Below, piece after piece: positions 52,657 to 61,406 of a stretch of 64,000 bases of DNA. This DNA is from Desulfobacter hydrogenophilus (lineage in GTDB: Bacteria; Desulfobacterota; Desulfobacteria; Desulfobacterales; Desulfobacteraceae): assembly GCF_004319545.1 (NCBI RefSeq), contig NZ_CP036313.1:1738501-1802500 (forward strand). The letters run 5' to 3'. Under the pieces are notes generated by a model. It saw only the letters and a list, made by a program, of their open reading frames with translations. It was not told where the DNA came from and made no database searches. How positions within the stretch are numbered: position 1 is the stretch's first letter; the number at the start of each line of letters is the position of its first letter. The translations under genes were made by a program, and so were the position numbers.

Positions 52657-54057
52657 TTACGAAGTGGTGCTTATTTCTTTATAATAGTCAATCATGCCCT
52701 GGGCCAGGTTGGTCTGCCAGAATTGTCCGGCCAGGGTCAGGGTGATCCATCCTTGCTCCCGTGTGATGAGTCCAGCGCTTTCCCACTGGTCCGTCAGGGG
52801 GGCAAAAATGGTTTCAAGGTCCAGTCCCAAGGTTTTTCCGGCACCCCGCAGGTCCATATATCCCAATTCCAGACTGCCTGAAATCAGGCGGGTCAGGTTG
52901 TCATGGGCAGGCGGAGTCATGATGCGTGTCACGGGCTTGATTTTCCCTGCTGTTTCAAGGTAGGTATCAAGATTTCCGTCCAGAAAAATCATGTGTCCGT
53001 TTACACTGCCGCCTGCCCCGGAGCCATAGGCCAGGCAGTCTGTCTTTTCCTTCATGGCCAGGTTATAGATATTTCGTTCCCGAAATTTTCGACCCCAGTG
53101 GCTGATGGACAGCCTCCGGTATCTGGCCTGGGTCATACGCGTCACGCCGCTTTCAAACATCAACGCCCGCTGGGCCTGGTCCGCCAGGGTTTTGAACCGT
53201 CCCGACCTGGCGGCCTTGTCAAGTCTGCCGCCGGGGAAACGAATAAGCTGATACAAGTCCACACCGTCCAGCTCTATATCCAGCAAGATGTCAATGTCTT
53301 TTTCCCAGATCGCCATGGTCTGATCGGGCAGCCCGAAAATCAGATCAATGATGATGGCGGCATGGTTGGTTTGTTTAAGGCGTAAAAGGCTTTCTATGAC
53401 GGTTTGTCTGTCTGCCAAACGGCCTAAGCTTGTCCGGATATCGGTATCAAAGCTCTGGACCCCAAGGGAAAATCGGTTAGCCCCAGCTTTAATGCAGGCT
53501 TGAATTTTTTCATCCGTAAGGTCATTGATCCTGCCTTCAACGGTGATTTCGCAGTCATTGGCCAGGGGCAGACAGCGGCGCACGGTGTCAAGCACCTGTC
53601 TTAAATCATCACTGTCAAGGGCTGTGGGCGTGCCGCCGCCCAGATAAACGGCATTCACCGGGTGGCTTTGTACCAGGTCCAGATCCTGGTCCGCCTCAAG
53701 TTCCCGAATCAGGGCTTTGGCATAGGCATGCATGGTCTCTTTTTGGGCCGGGTTGGTAAAAAAACCGCAATAAAGGCAGTGAGTGCTGCAGAAGGGAATG
53801 TGGATATATGCACAGGTTTTATCCCGGCGTTGTGTCGTTGAAAGGGTGTGCCATACCCCGGCAGTCTTTTCCTGTGGCACAGGCGTGCTCCCAAGCCCTG
53901 CATGCACCACGGTTTTTTTCTTAAATGCGCCGGTGAGCGGGTTATCGGAGATTTCGGCAAAATAATGGCGGTCAAAAGAGCTGTCGCCAAAGGTCTCCAG
54001 CAGTTTGAGTTTTGCGTTGGCATTCTGCCGAGCGGTGCTGATTTTTTGTTTCATGGT
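52657..54057 (-). CDS. HemN-like radical SAM protein, HutW/ChuW type (haem utilisation)
   Basis: 466 residues. The radical-SAM site reads HIPFCSTHCLYCGFF (CX3CX2C), followed by NAVYLGGGTPTALD and RFSLGVQSFD as in HemN. The C-terminal extension resembles HutW/ChuW, which open the haem ring anaerobically to free iron. I start at 54057 (MKQKIS); the frame is open to 54108, and an AAGGAG sits 14 bases before this ATG, so the exact start is uncertain. It forms a pair with the flavodoxin downstream. Other HemN-like functions remain possible. Confidence 0.82.
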   Translation of the reverse strand, partial: TMKQKISTARQNANAKLKLLETFGDSSFDRHYFAEISDNPLTGAFKKKTVVHAGLGSTPVPQEKTAGVWHTLSTTQRRDKTCAYIHIPFCSTHCLYCGFFTNPAQKETMHAYAKALIRELEADQDLDLVQSHPVNAVYLGGGTPTALDSDDLRQVLDTVRRCLPLANDCEITVEGRINDLTDEKIQACIKAGANRFSLGVQSFDTDIRTSLGRLADRQTVIESLLRLKQTNHAAIIIDLIFGLPDQTMAIWEKDIDILLDIELDGVDLYQLIRFPGGRLDKAARSGRFKTLADQAQRALMFESGVTRMTQARYRRLSISHWGRKFRERNIYNLAMKEKTDCLAYGSGAGGSVNGHMIFLDGNLDTYLETAGKIKPVTRIMTPPAHDNLTRLISGSLELGYMDLRGAGKTLGLDLETIFAPLTDQWESAGLITREQGWITLTLAGQFWQTNLAQGMIDYYKEISTTS

Positions 54058-54130
54058 TAAGATAAAAACTCCTTTTCCGGGGTGTGGTTGAAAGGAAGAT
54101 TGCTCCAATTGTTCTTCTTGGTTTTGAAAG

Positions 54131-54160
54131 TCATGTATAGCAAACTATATATGATGTCAA
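54131..54160 (-). promoter_or_regulatory. Promoter with embedded palindrome for the haem-use pair
   Basis: Minus strand: TTGACA (54160-54155) and TATACA (54139-54134), spacer 15 bp. An inverted repeat TCATGTATAG-CAAA-CTATATATGA (54131-54154) fills the spacer and the -10, ideal for an iron or haem repressor. Confidence 0.6.
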
Positions 54161-54526
54161 GTTGGTTTTGTTGTTTGGGCGGGCTGCTCACGATAAAATC
54201 ATTTTTTGAGGGTTTCCGGAGAAAAAGACACAAATTTACCGTCAGGCCGGAGATACTGAACACTGACAATTCGGATTAATTGTTTTAGCGAACTTAATAT
54301 ATACCACAATCCCCCCCCCCCCCTATTATCCCCCCAAAGGGGGGAGGAGGATGCCAAGGCATGGGGCGGTTCTTGCTGTTTACCGATGTGCCTGTTCTTT
54401 TTTCAAAAAATCCTATTGAACAAGTTCATTCTTTTCTCAGATTATGTAATGATACGTGGTGTTTTTAGATGTTATGGCGGTACTGTACGGAAAGAATTTA
54501 GAATAACCTGTCGATAACATAAAAAA
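54161..54526. other. Intergenic region with a 13-C tract and C6/G6 hairpin
   Basis: Contains a run of 13 C (54311-54323), then CCCCCC-AAA-GGGGGG (54330-54344). No gene is visible. The C-run is extreme for this sequence and may vary in length. Confidence 0.55.
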
Positions 54527-55015
54527 TCAGTTTACAACCCATACAGTACAATCGGCAGCCGATTGAACGACCTTTGTCGAAACCGAGCCAAACAAAAACT
54601 CTTCAGCTTTGGTCACTCCGCGCCTACCGATTACAACTGTATCGTAATTTCCTTCTTCCCTGATCCTTAAAATATCCATACCGATACTGCGTCCGGTAGT
54701 ACATATATCCGTATCATGAAATGGAGATTTGCAACTAGCAAAATATTGATAAGTTACAACATCAGCGGAAACACCTTGTTTTATGAGTGTTTGTTTTGCC
54801 AATGACAGCTTTTCAGTCATCTCAATTTCATTCTTTTTACACTGACTGACCCAAGTTTCATCATCACGGTAAAGATCCTTATCCGGTAGCCTTTCGACAT
54901 AAAGAATTAAAATTAGGGATATGGGGTAATTCTTCATTATATTACCTACATATTCAACCGCGTTGAAAGAATTTTCAGATCCATCAAATGCTACCAGAAT
55001 TTTATTAAGAGTCAT
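54527..55015 (-). CDS. Universal stress protein, single UspA domain
   Basis: 162 residues. It opens KILVAFDGSENSFNAVEY and ends with VVIGRRGVTKAEEFLFGSVSTKV, which has the G-X2-G-X9-G(S) ATP loop of ATP-binding Usp proteins. A middle insert (about 60-110) is Lys/Asp/Cys-rich. It lies 36 bases downstream of a kinase-like gene in the same direction, so the two are probably co-expressed. Confidence 0.92.
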   Translation of the reverse strand: MTLNKILVAFDGSENSFNAVEYVGNIMKNYPISLILILYVERLPDKDLYRDDETWVSQCKKNEIEMTEKLSLAKQTLIKQGVSADVVTYQYFASCKSPFHDTDICTTGRSIGMDILRIREEGNYDTVVIGRRGVTKAEEFLFGSVSTKVVQSAADCTVWVVN

Positions 55016-55051
55016 AATTTTACCTCCCTGTTGAATTGAATAGATTTGGCG

Positions 55052-56017
55052 TTATAAAGACCGAATTTCTTTTAAACTTTTATTCATATCAACCAGCATT
55101 TCATCTACCGACTCATAGAAAACCGAACTTGAAGATGATAGATGCATCAAGATATTATTTAATGAGTTTGGAATATAATTATATATTTTTTTCACATTAA
55201 CGACACGGTTGCCTATAACTACAGAATAATCACCTGAATTCAGTGTATTGAGAATAGAACTTTCTGTTCCGAGTTCCAGCAACGTCTGCATAGTAAAATT
55301 TGCTTTACCAACAAGATAGACAAGAATGCTTCCTAATCCGAAGATATCCAGACCGAAGGGATTTTCGTAAAGTTCAAACGCATAATCAAAGTCGATCCAT
55401 CGATATGCTCCGGTTTCACTTTCAACCCACAAGTGATCACGCCGGACATCACCATGTTTTTCATCGTGGCGGTGCAAAAAATTGATTGCTTCGCACGCAC
55501 CAATAAACTTTTCAAGTATATCAGGAAAATATTCATAAAAATAAGTTTTATGATCGACCGGGATATCGTGCACGACAACGTCAAGCCGCTTTCCGCGAAT
55601 GATATCCAAGACCCTGACATTATTTCCTGCTATGTCATCATTAGAATATCCCTGCATGAAACGCATATCCCCTTTAACAAGTTTCAGGATTCTATCTTCT
55701 TTACGAGGGCTTCTATAACACTTGATTTCGAACGGCCCAATATGCATTGGAAATGTTTCATAAAAGGCTAATTTTAAAATTTGAGTCCGACCGGATTCAA
55801 GATGCTTAACGCGCTTTACCCAATATTTCGGGTCAACCAAACCAAACCGGCGCTCCTGCTCATTTTTGAGTACAAGAAAATGTTCATTTCCAAGTTTAAT
55901 GACATCACTGTAATCAATATTCATAAATTCAGTCGTATCAGTGAAGATTTTCCCGAAACGGGACATTGGGGAATCAGGCATATATTTATGGATAAGTTTT
56001 TTAACGTCACTAGTCAT
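55052..56017 (-). CDS. Divergent protein kinase-like protein
   Basis: 321 residues. By eye it has kinase-fold features. A Lys in ILKLAFYET (residue 82) may be the ATP-binding Lys. A catalytic-loop-like HGDVRRDHL lies at 188-196 and a metal-binding IDFDY at 208-212. A helical C-lobe with DIFGLGSILVYLVG follows. The Gly-rich loop is not clear. It may phosphorylate a protein or small molecule, or be an inactive pseudokinase. Start at 56017 after AGGAG. The UspA gene follows directly. Confidence 0.7.
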   Translation of the reverse strand: MTSDVKKLIHKYMPDSPMSRFGKIFTDTTEFMNIDYSDVIKLGNEHFLVLKNEQERRFGLVDPKYWVKRVKHLESGRTQILKLAFYETFPMHIGPFEIKCYRSPRKEDRILKLVKGDMRFMQGYSNDDIAGNNVRVLDIIRGKRLDVVVHDIPVDHKTYFYEYFPDILEKFIGACEAINFLHRHDEKHGDVRRDHLWVESETGAYRWIDFDYAFELYENPFGLDIFGLGSILVYLVGKANFTMQTLLELGTESSILNTLNSGDYSVVIGNRVVNVKKIYNYIPNSLNNILMHLSSSSSVFYESVDEMLVDMNKSLKEIRSL

Positions 56018-56164
56018 AGCTACTCCTAAGATTGTATATGAAGTAACAAACACCGTTTATAAACTCATTAAAAGGTTACCACAGCAGAGTTAAAAGTAAA
56101 ATAGAAAGGCTAATTTATTTCAGCTCCCAGGATCAGCCTATTTTCAGGACCTTTGCTCCCCTTA

Positions 56165-56632
56165 TCAAAAATAAAACAAAAAATACTTTCCCAGATCGTC
56201 GAAGTGCTCGGTGTCTTCAAATTCACAGCCAAAGCTGTATTCGGAAAAAGCTTTCCGGACCCTTATCGGCCTATGAATCTCGGAGCGGTTTGGATTGTCC
56301 AGGGTAAACTTGACCTCAGCCGTGTGATCCACTTTGATAAGGGCCTTTTCTTGGGTTTTAAATTGGATGCCGTTGCGGGAGAGGTCCGTGACCACTCCGG
56401 GGTAGTTCTTTTGGTTTTGGATGAGCACTCCTTTAAGGGTGACTTCCTTGCGAAATACCCGCCGTCTTTCTAATATCACGCTGGAAGTATGCCCGCACTT
56501 GCACTTGTATTTCAAGCGGACCCGGGCTTTGTGCATAATGAATTTGGCCACATCCTTAGTATAGGACTGTCCGCATGATTCACAGGCAAAGGTGGCCGTT
56601 AGTTCCTGGGTCACGAAGATCGTTGGTATTGT
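56165..56632 (-). CDS. Zinc-ribbon plus PilZ-domain protein
   Basis: 155 residues. The N-terminal part has two Cys pairs, CESCG (about 18-22) and CKCG (about 45-48), which fit a zinc ribbon. The PilZ domain follows with RRRVFRKEV (the RxxxR c-di-GMP motif) and TDLSRNGIQFKT (the D/NxSxxG motif). It should bind cyclic di-GMP and report it to a partner. Start at 56632, after AGGAAG. It lies between the Buk-Ptb fusion and the kinase-like gene, all leftward. Confidence 0.85.
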   Translation of the reverse strand, partial: TIPTIFVTQELTATFACESCGQSYTKDVAKFIMHKARVRLKYKCKCGHTSSVILERRRVFRKEVTLKGVLIQNQKNYPGVVTDLSRNGIQFKTQEKALIKVDHTAEVKFTLDNPNRSEIHRPIRVRKAFSEYSFGCEFEDTEHFDDLGKYFLFYF

Positions 56633-56688
56633 CATTCTTCCTAATTCCAATATATGGTATGCGGTTATGTTTTGAACTTATGGGGTTT

Positions 56689-59157
56689 TTATAAAGAAGG
56701 CACCTTGGTTTCATTTTTAAGATCAAAGTAAAATTTTATTGCAAGGGAGAGTGACGCCAGTTTTGATCGTATTGAATCCCCCCTTGACGTCAGGATCAGG
56801 GGCATATCACCACATAGAATAACTCCGGCAAGTGCTGCCCCAGACTGGGTCGTCAGGGTTTTCCATAAAATATTGCCCGAATCAATATCCGGCAGGATCA
56901 GCACATCGGCATTGCCCCGGATTCGGCCTGTGTAATGCTTTTCTTCGGCAATAGCAAAATCCATGGCCACATCCAAAGATAAGGGACCTTCCACAATGCA
57001 GTCGTCCCTGTCTGCAAAATGGGCAGCAATACGTTCTGCTTCCATGGAGCTGTCCACGCTGCGGTTTACGTTTTCAACGGCAGAGATTACGGCCACCTTG
57101 GGTACCTTGATATTCAGATTGTGCACCACTTTTAATGCATTTTCAAGGATCGCCATACGTTTTTGTTCGTCAGGGTACGTGTTTAACGCACCGTCTGAAA
57201 ATGCCAGCAATTTATTTCGGGTGGGGATATCCACAATGGCGGTGTGGCTCATGACCTGGCCTTTTTGAAGTTGCCCACTGGATTTCAGGTATTTAAAAAC
57301 TCCTCTGAGAAGATCTTCCGTATGGATACGCCCTTTCATAAGGATATCAACCTTGCCTTGGTCCAAAAGGCTGACAGCATCTTCTACGGGTGTTTCCGTA
57401 TCAATGATGGTGTAGTTGTCATTGTCAATGACAAGGTCGTATTCATAGGCCATTTGGCTGATTTCCTGGAAATCACCAAGGAGCACAAATTTGGAGATGC
57501 GGAACCGGCCTTCTTCGTTGGCTCTTTTGGCCGCTTGGATTGCCTCTTCGTTGTCCGCGCCCACAATGGCGATGGTCGGCGCATAATTTTCTTCGACCGT
57601 CAGGTATGCCGCATCAATGATATCGTCCAAGGTGGTCAAAGGGGCGCCTTTTTTCTTGAACCTGATTTCGCGTTTGAATACGGGGGTGTCAATCAATACA
57701 TCTTCATCATGCCTTTTCTTTGCCAGGGCATCCCGTTCAGTTTCGTAGTCCTTAAGTGTTTCAGGGGCATAATATCCCCGGATCTGTCCGGCAGCCAATG
57801 CTTCATGTTCAAAGTAACCGGGCAGGATCACCACGGGGTAACGCCCTGCGATATTCTGCTTGACCCGGTTCATCATGTCCGGATTGGCGGCAAGTCCGCC
57901 GGTGATTGCCATTACCCTGACATCTGCCCCGTCCGCAGTAAGCTTGAGCATGCCCCCGGCAATCTTTCTTGCCAGAAAGTTTTGAACCAGGTCTATTTTT
58001 TTGCGCTGTACAGGGGTAGCGCCCTGGCGCAGGAACCCGATCATAGCATAGAAATCATTGGTGCCCACAAGGGAGATAAGTCCGCCACGGCTGTTCAGAA
58101 CCTGTTCAAGGTCCCGGATGGAGATATCCTTGGATTTTATGGCTTTGATGACCCGGTCGATATCTATGGCGCCACTTCTGCTTGTTGACGGCAGGCCGGA
58201 ATAGGCATCTATGAGCATGGTGACCTGTCCCTGTCTGTGCGCGGCAAGGGAGGTGCCCCCGCCCAAATGGGCAGTGACGGCGTTCACATGTTCCGGTGTC
58301 TGATTCATCAAAGATGCCACGATTCGCCATGCAGCTTTGTGACTTAAATAATGTGCCCCGGCCCCGTTGCGCTTGATTCTTACAAATCCTGTAACCCGGT
58401 CCACCAGATCTAATTCGTCACAGACAAAGGGATCTGTGGTGGTCAAAAGCAGATCCTTTTGACTGCCTGCCATCTGGGCCAGTTCCATGCCCATGGGAAT
58501 GCCCATATTGCTGGCATGGGACCGTAACGGTGCTTCCACAAGGTCCCTGACCATTTCAGGGCCCACCCGGTAGGTTCCAGATGGAATGGGCTTGAGAAAT
58601 CCTCCCTGGCAGGCGATGCCGTCAAAGGATGCAAGCGCAATCCCTGCGCGTTCCAGATGGGCTGCCACAGCCTTTATTCTGCGGTCTATGCTGTCTTCCT
58701 CATCGGGAAGAACATGTATTTCAAAACCATGCACCTGTTCCAGCCCCTGGAATACAGCAATTCGGGTGGAGACAGTGCCCGGATTCAGTAAAAGAAATCG
58801 CATCTCTTCCCGTTGCGCTTCCTGGGCCAGGGATGGACCGAGAAGCCGTCGTATCGCCGGGGATTTTTCCTGGCCCGCACGTTCCATTTCCAGCATCAGG
58901 GTCAGGGCATTGCCCACAATGGTATTGATATCGGGGGAAGGAGGCGATTTAGTCAGGACCTCGATGATTGCTGAAAGATCGCTTTGTATTAGTCTGGCAT
59001 CTGACGCATCCACGCCTTGTTTTATCTGTTCTGAAAGATCGGCCAGCCATAATTCACTTGCCACTGTCAGATCCCTTTCGAAGGCAGACATGGAAACATT
59101 TATTTTTCCGATTTCAGCCACGGCTTCAATTATTTTATTACGAAGTTTCGCGCTCAC
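56689..59157 (-). CDS. Fused butyrate kinase-phosphate butyryltransferase
   Basis: 822 residues in three parts. Residues 1-118 are a helical extension I do not recognise. About 120-480 is a butyrate kinase (ASKHA fold): LLNPGTVSTRIAVF, VTAHLGGGTSLAA, LPSTSRSGAIDIDRV and GGLISLVGTNDF. About 515-822 is a phosphate butyryl/acetyltransferase: VDILMKGRIHTEDLLRGVF, SHTAIVDIP, ISAVENVNRSVDSS and GNADVLILPDIDSGNILWKTL. Normally buk and ptb are separate neighbours; here one polypeptide would link acyl-CoA, acyl-phosphate and acid plus ATP. It follows an acyl-CoA synthetase-like gene by 63 bases. Confidence 0.92.
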   Translation of the reverse strand: MSAKLRNKIIEAVAEIGKINVSMSAFERDLTVASELWLADLSEQIKQGVDASDARLIQSDLSAIIEVLTKSPPSPDINTIVGNALTLMLEMERAGQEKSPAIRRLLGPSLAQEAQREEMRFLLLNPGTVSTRIAVFQGLEQVHGFEIHVLPDEEDSIDRRIKAVAAHLERAGIALASFDGIACQGGFLKPIPSGTYRVGPEMVRDLVEAPLRSHASNMGIPMGMELAQMAGSQKDLLLTTTDPFVCDELDLVDRVTGFVRIKRNGAGAHYLSHKAAWRIVASLMNQTPEHVNAVTAHLGGGTSLAAHRQGQVTMLIDAYSGLPSTSRSGAIDIDRVIKAIKSKDISIRDLEQVLNSRGGLISLVGTNDFYAMIGFLRQGATPVQRKKIDLVQNFLARKIAGGMLKLTADGADVRVMAITGGLAANPDMMNRVKQNIAGRYPVVILPGYFEHEALAAGQIRGYYAPETLKDYETERDALAKKRHDEDVLIDTPVFKREIRFKKKGAPLTTLDDIIDAAYLTVEENYAPTIAIVGADNEEAIQAAKRANEEGRFRISKFVLLGDFQEISQMAYEYDLVIDNDNYTIIDTETPVEDAVSLLDQGKVDILMKGRIHTEDLLRGVFKYLKSSGQLQKGQVMSHTAIVDIPTRNKLLAFSDGALNTYPDEQKRMAILENALKVVHNLNIKVPKVAVISAVENVNRSVDSSMEAERIAAHFADRDDCIVEGPLSLDVAMDFAIAEEKHYTGRIRGNADVLILPDIDSGNILWKTLTTQSGAALAGVILCGDMPLILTSRGDSIRSKLASLSLAIKFYFDLKNETKVPSL

Positions 59158-59220
59158 TTTTTAGGGTTCCCTTTATTTATCGTGAATTAATTTGCAGGTT
59201 TTCGCCTCTGGACGGACATG

Positions 59221-61032
59221 TCAGTCCAGGGTGGCTTCTCCGGCGGCAACGCGGCGCAAAACAGACCTGAATAGTTTTCCTGTGGGGGTCTTTGGCAGCT
59301 TATCCGTGATTATAATTTTTTCCGGTACGGCAAACCGTCCGATTTTATCAGTAATATAATCTTTTATCTGGTTAATACATTTTTGTTCATCCTGGATTGT
59401 TTTATGGGGTACCATGAATACCACAATTTCCTCTCCGGAATTGCCCTGGCCGCTGATAATAGCAGCCTCGTCAACCAGGGGATGGGAGGAAAGCACGCCC
59501 TCGATCAAGGATGCGCCCAAGCTTTGCCCTTTGACTTTAATGCTGTCATCAAGACGTCCCATGAACCAGAAAAAACCGTCTTTGTCGGACCTTACCCCGT
59601 CGTAAGTAAAAAAACAGCCAGGAAATTTTGATAAATAGGTCTTTTTAAAATGTTCGGTTGTGCCCTTCGTGGCCGTTGGCATGGCCGGCCATGACCGGGC
59701 AAAAATCAGGTTTCCACTGATGTTTGTTTTACAGGGTTCACCAAAATCGCTCATGATCAGGGGCTCCACCCCTAAAGCGCCAAATCCGAGGGCACCGGGA
59801 CGGTTCAGTTCCGGGGTCGGATATGAATTAAGCAGTGCGGTACCACTTTTGTTCTGCACCCACAGATTTACCATCCGTTCCGGACCGTTTACCAGTATGC
59901 CGTCTGCATATTTAACCAGTCGGGGCGGAAGAGCATTCCCACAGCAGGCAATAACGGGAAACCGTTTGGCCGTGTTTAGCTGCTCCTGCCCCAGTTGTCC
60001 CCTAAGTTCTGAAATCAAATTGGGCCGGCACAACAGCGCCGGATTTGGCTGTTCATTGAGAATTTTTTCAATGGTATTCACCCGGATATCTTCATTAATG
60101 AGGATAATACCTGTGCCATTGGTCAAAGGTCCCCACAGGCCGTATGCTTGGGTCGGTGCTTTGCACATATCCAGGGTGTTGACAATCATCTTGGGTTTGT
60201 CCTGAACAAGGGCTTTGTTGAAAATATCGTCAAAGGAGGCGTGGGCCTGGACCAGAAATCCGCCGGTTGGAAAAACAGACCCCACATGTTTATCAGCCAG
60301 GCGATTTTCATAAATAGCAAACAGGGGGTGATCCGCCCGGGGACAGGCCGGCTCAAGTCCGGAAGGATCTGCCTGGGTCATGTATTCTTCAATTGTTTGC
60401 ACCCCTTCAAACTTTTCATCTGAAATAAGAATGGTTAGGTCGTCAAGCAGGGCGCGGACTTTTAGGGCATGGTCCTTTTTTTCTTCGTAAGCGTTGCTGT
60501 TTGCCATGATTACAAGTTTTGCCCCTGATGCAATGACATCATCAGCCACAATGGAAGGGGGCAGATGGCAACCTATGGGCAGGTAGGTGATCCCAAGATA
60601 AGCGGCTGCCAGGGCGCTGATGATAAATTCAGGGCAGTTGGGCAGATTTAAGGCGATGCAATCCCCCGGGACAAGACCGGTCCGGTGGAAAGCCGCAGCA
60701 AGCATGAGCACTTTGTCTTTAAGCTCATTAAATGTCAGGGTGCCGGCATGGCCGGATTTTTGATAAAAGACCAGGGCTGGTGTCTCTCCCTTCCCTTTTT
60801 CAATTATTCTGTGGAGTGCGTTTTGCGCGGCATTGATCTGTCCGTCACAGAACCAGGATACCAGGGGCTTGGAAAAATCTTCCTTGAGCACACAGGAAAA
60901 AGCAGTCTGCCAATGCAGCCGTTTTGCCTGGGTCGCCCAGAATTGTTCACGATGGTCAAGCGTGTGCCTGTGCAGCTGGCGGAATGCGTCAATACGTGTG
61001 GGTAATTTTTGGTCAAGGTCGGTGCTTTCCAT
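59221..61032 (-). CDS. Acyl-CoA synthetase-like protein with a lost P-loop
   Basis: 603 residues of the acetyl/propionyl-CoA synthetase type: an ACAS_N-like start FWATQAKRLHWQTAFSCVL, a core, and the lid ending PKTPTGKLFRSVLRR with the A10 Lys present. The P-loop (YTSGTTGxPKG) is replaced by IYENRLADKHVGSVFPTGG. WVQNKSG stands where the ACS WQTE motif should be, and TYDGVRSDKDGFFW where TGD is expected. ATP binding is thus doubtful. It may be inactive or act only on adenylates or thioesters. It leads the operon with the Buk-Ptb fusion. Start at 61032 after AGGGAG. Confidence 0.85.
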   Translation of the reverse strand: MESTDLDQKLPTRIDAFRQLHRHTLDHREQFWATQAKRLHWQTAFSCVLKEDFSKPLVSWFCDGQINAAQNALHRIIEKGKGETPALVFYQKSGHAGTLTFNELKDKVLMLAAAFHRTGLVPGDCIALNLPNCPEFIISALAAAYLGITYLPIGCHLPPSIVADDVIASGAKLVIMANSNAYEEKKDHALKVRALLDDLTILISDEKFEGVQTIEEYMTQADPSGLEPACPRADHPLFAIYENRLADKHVGSVFPTGGFLVQAHASFDDIFNKALVQDKPKMIVNTLDMCKAPTQAYGLWGPLTNGTGIILINEDIRVNTIEKILNEQPNPALLCRPNLISELRGQLGQEQLNTAKRFPVIACCGNALPPRLVKYADGILVNGPERMVNLWVQNKSGTALLNSYPTPELNRPGALGFGALGVEPLIMSDFGEPCKTNISGNLIFARSWPAMPTATKGTTEHFKKTYLSKFPGCFFTYDGVRSDKDGFFWFMGRLDDSIKVKGQSLGASLIEGVLSSHPLVDEAAIISGQGNSGEEIVVFMVPHKTIQDEQKCINQIKDYITDKIGRFAVPEKIIITDKLPKTPTGKLFRSVLRRVAAGEATLD

Positions 61033-61406
61033 GGTTTTACTCCCTAATTAGGAATATTCAAGGGGGGGGCCCTTATTGTAATAACAACCACCATCATATC
61101 ATGATTGCCATCATACAAGTTAGACTAAATACCATTAAAATGGGTGTCAACACAAAACCAAATAAATATTCAACATGAAGCATTGCTTAGGAAAATACAA
61201 ATAGGGTAGGAATACCTTGGGTGAGCTTTATAAAATACGAACAATGACAAAACAACTATATGGAGGCTTTTGGGGGCAGTCTCTGTGACAGTAGTGTTGT
61301 CATTTCTGCCTGAGGTTCTCTCAACATTGAAATCTTTTGCCGGATGATTATTTTTTTGAATGTATCATTTAATATGCTGCCGCAGCCCATTTACCGGAGC
61401 TAAAAG
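61033..61406. other. Divergent intergenic region with a possible leftward promoter
   Basis: 374 bp. On the minus strand TTGACA (61150-61145) is 17 bp from TAGTCT (61127-61122), upstream of the synthetase-like gene. The rightward side has no clear promoter but a GGAGC site before the ABC gene. No gene is visible inside. Confidence 0.45.

Noticed and set aside
57244..58188. 314-residue rightward frame inside the Buk-Ptb gene
   Set aside because: Antisense shadow of a clearly conserved gene; no ribosome site or motifs.
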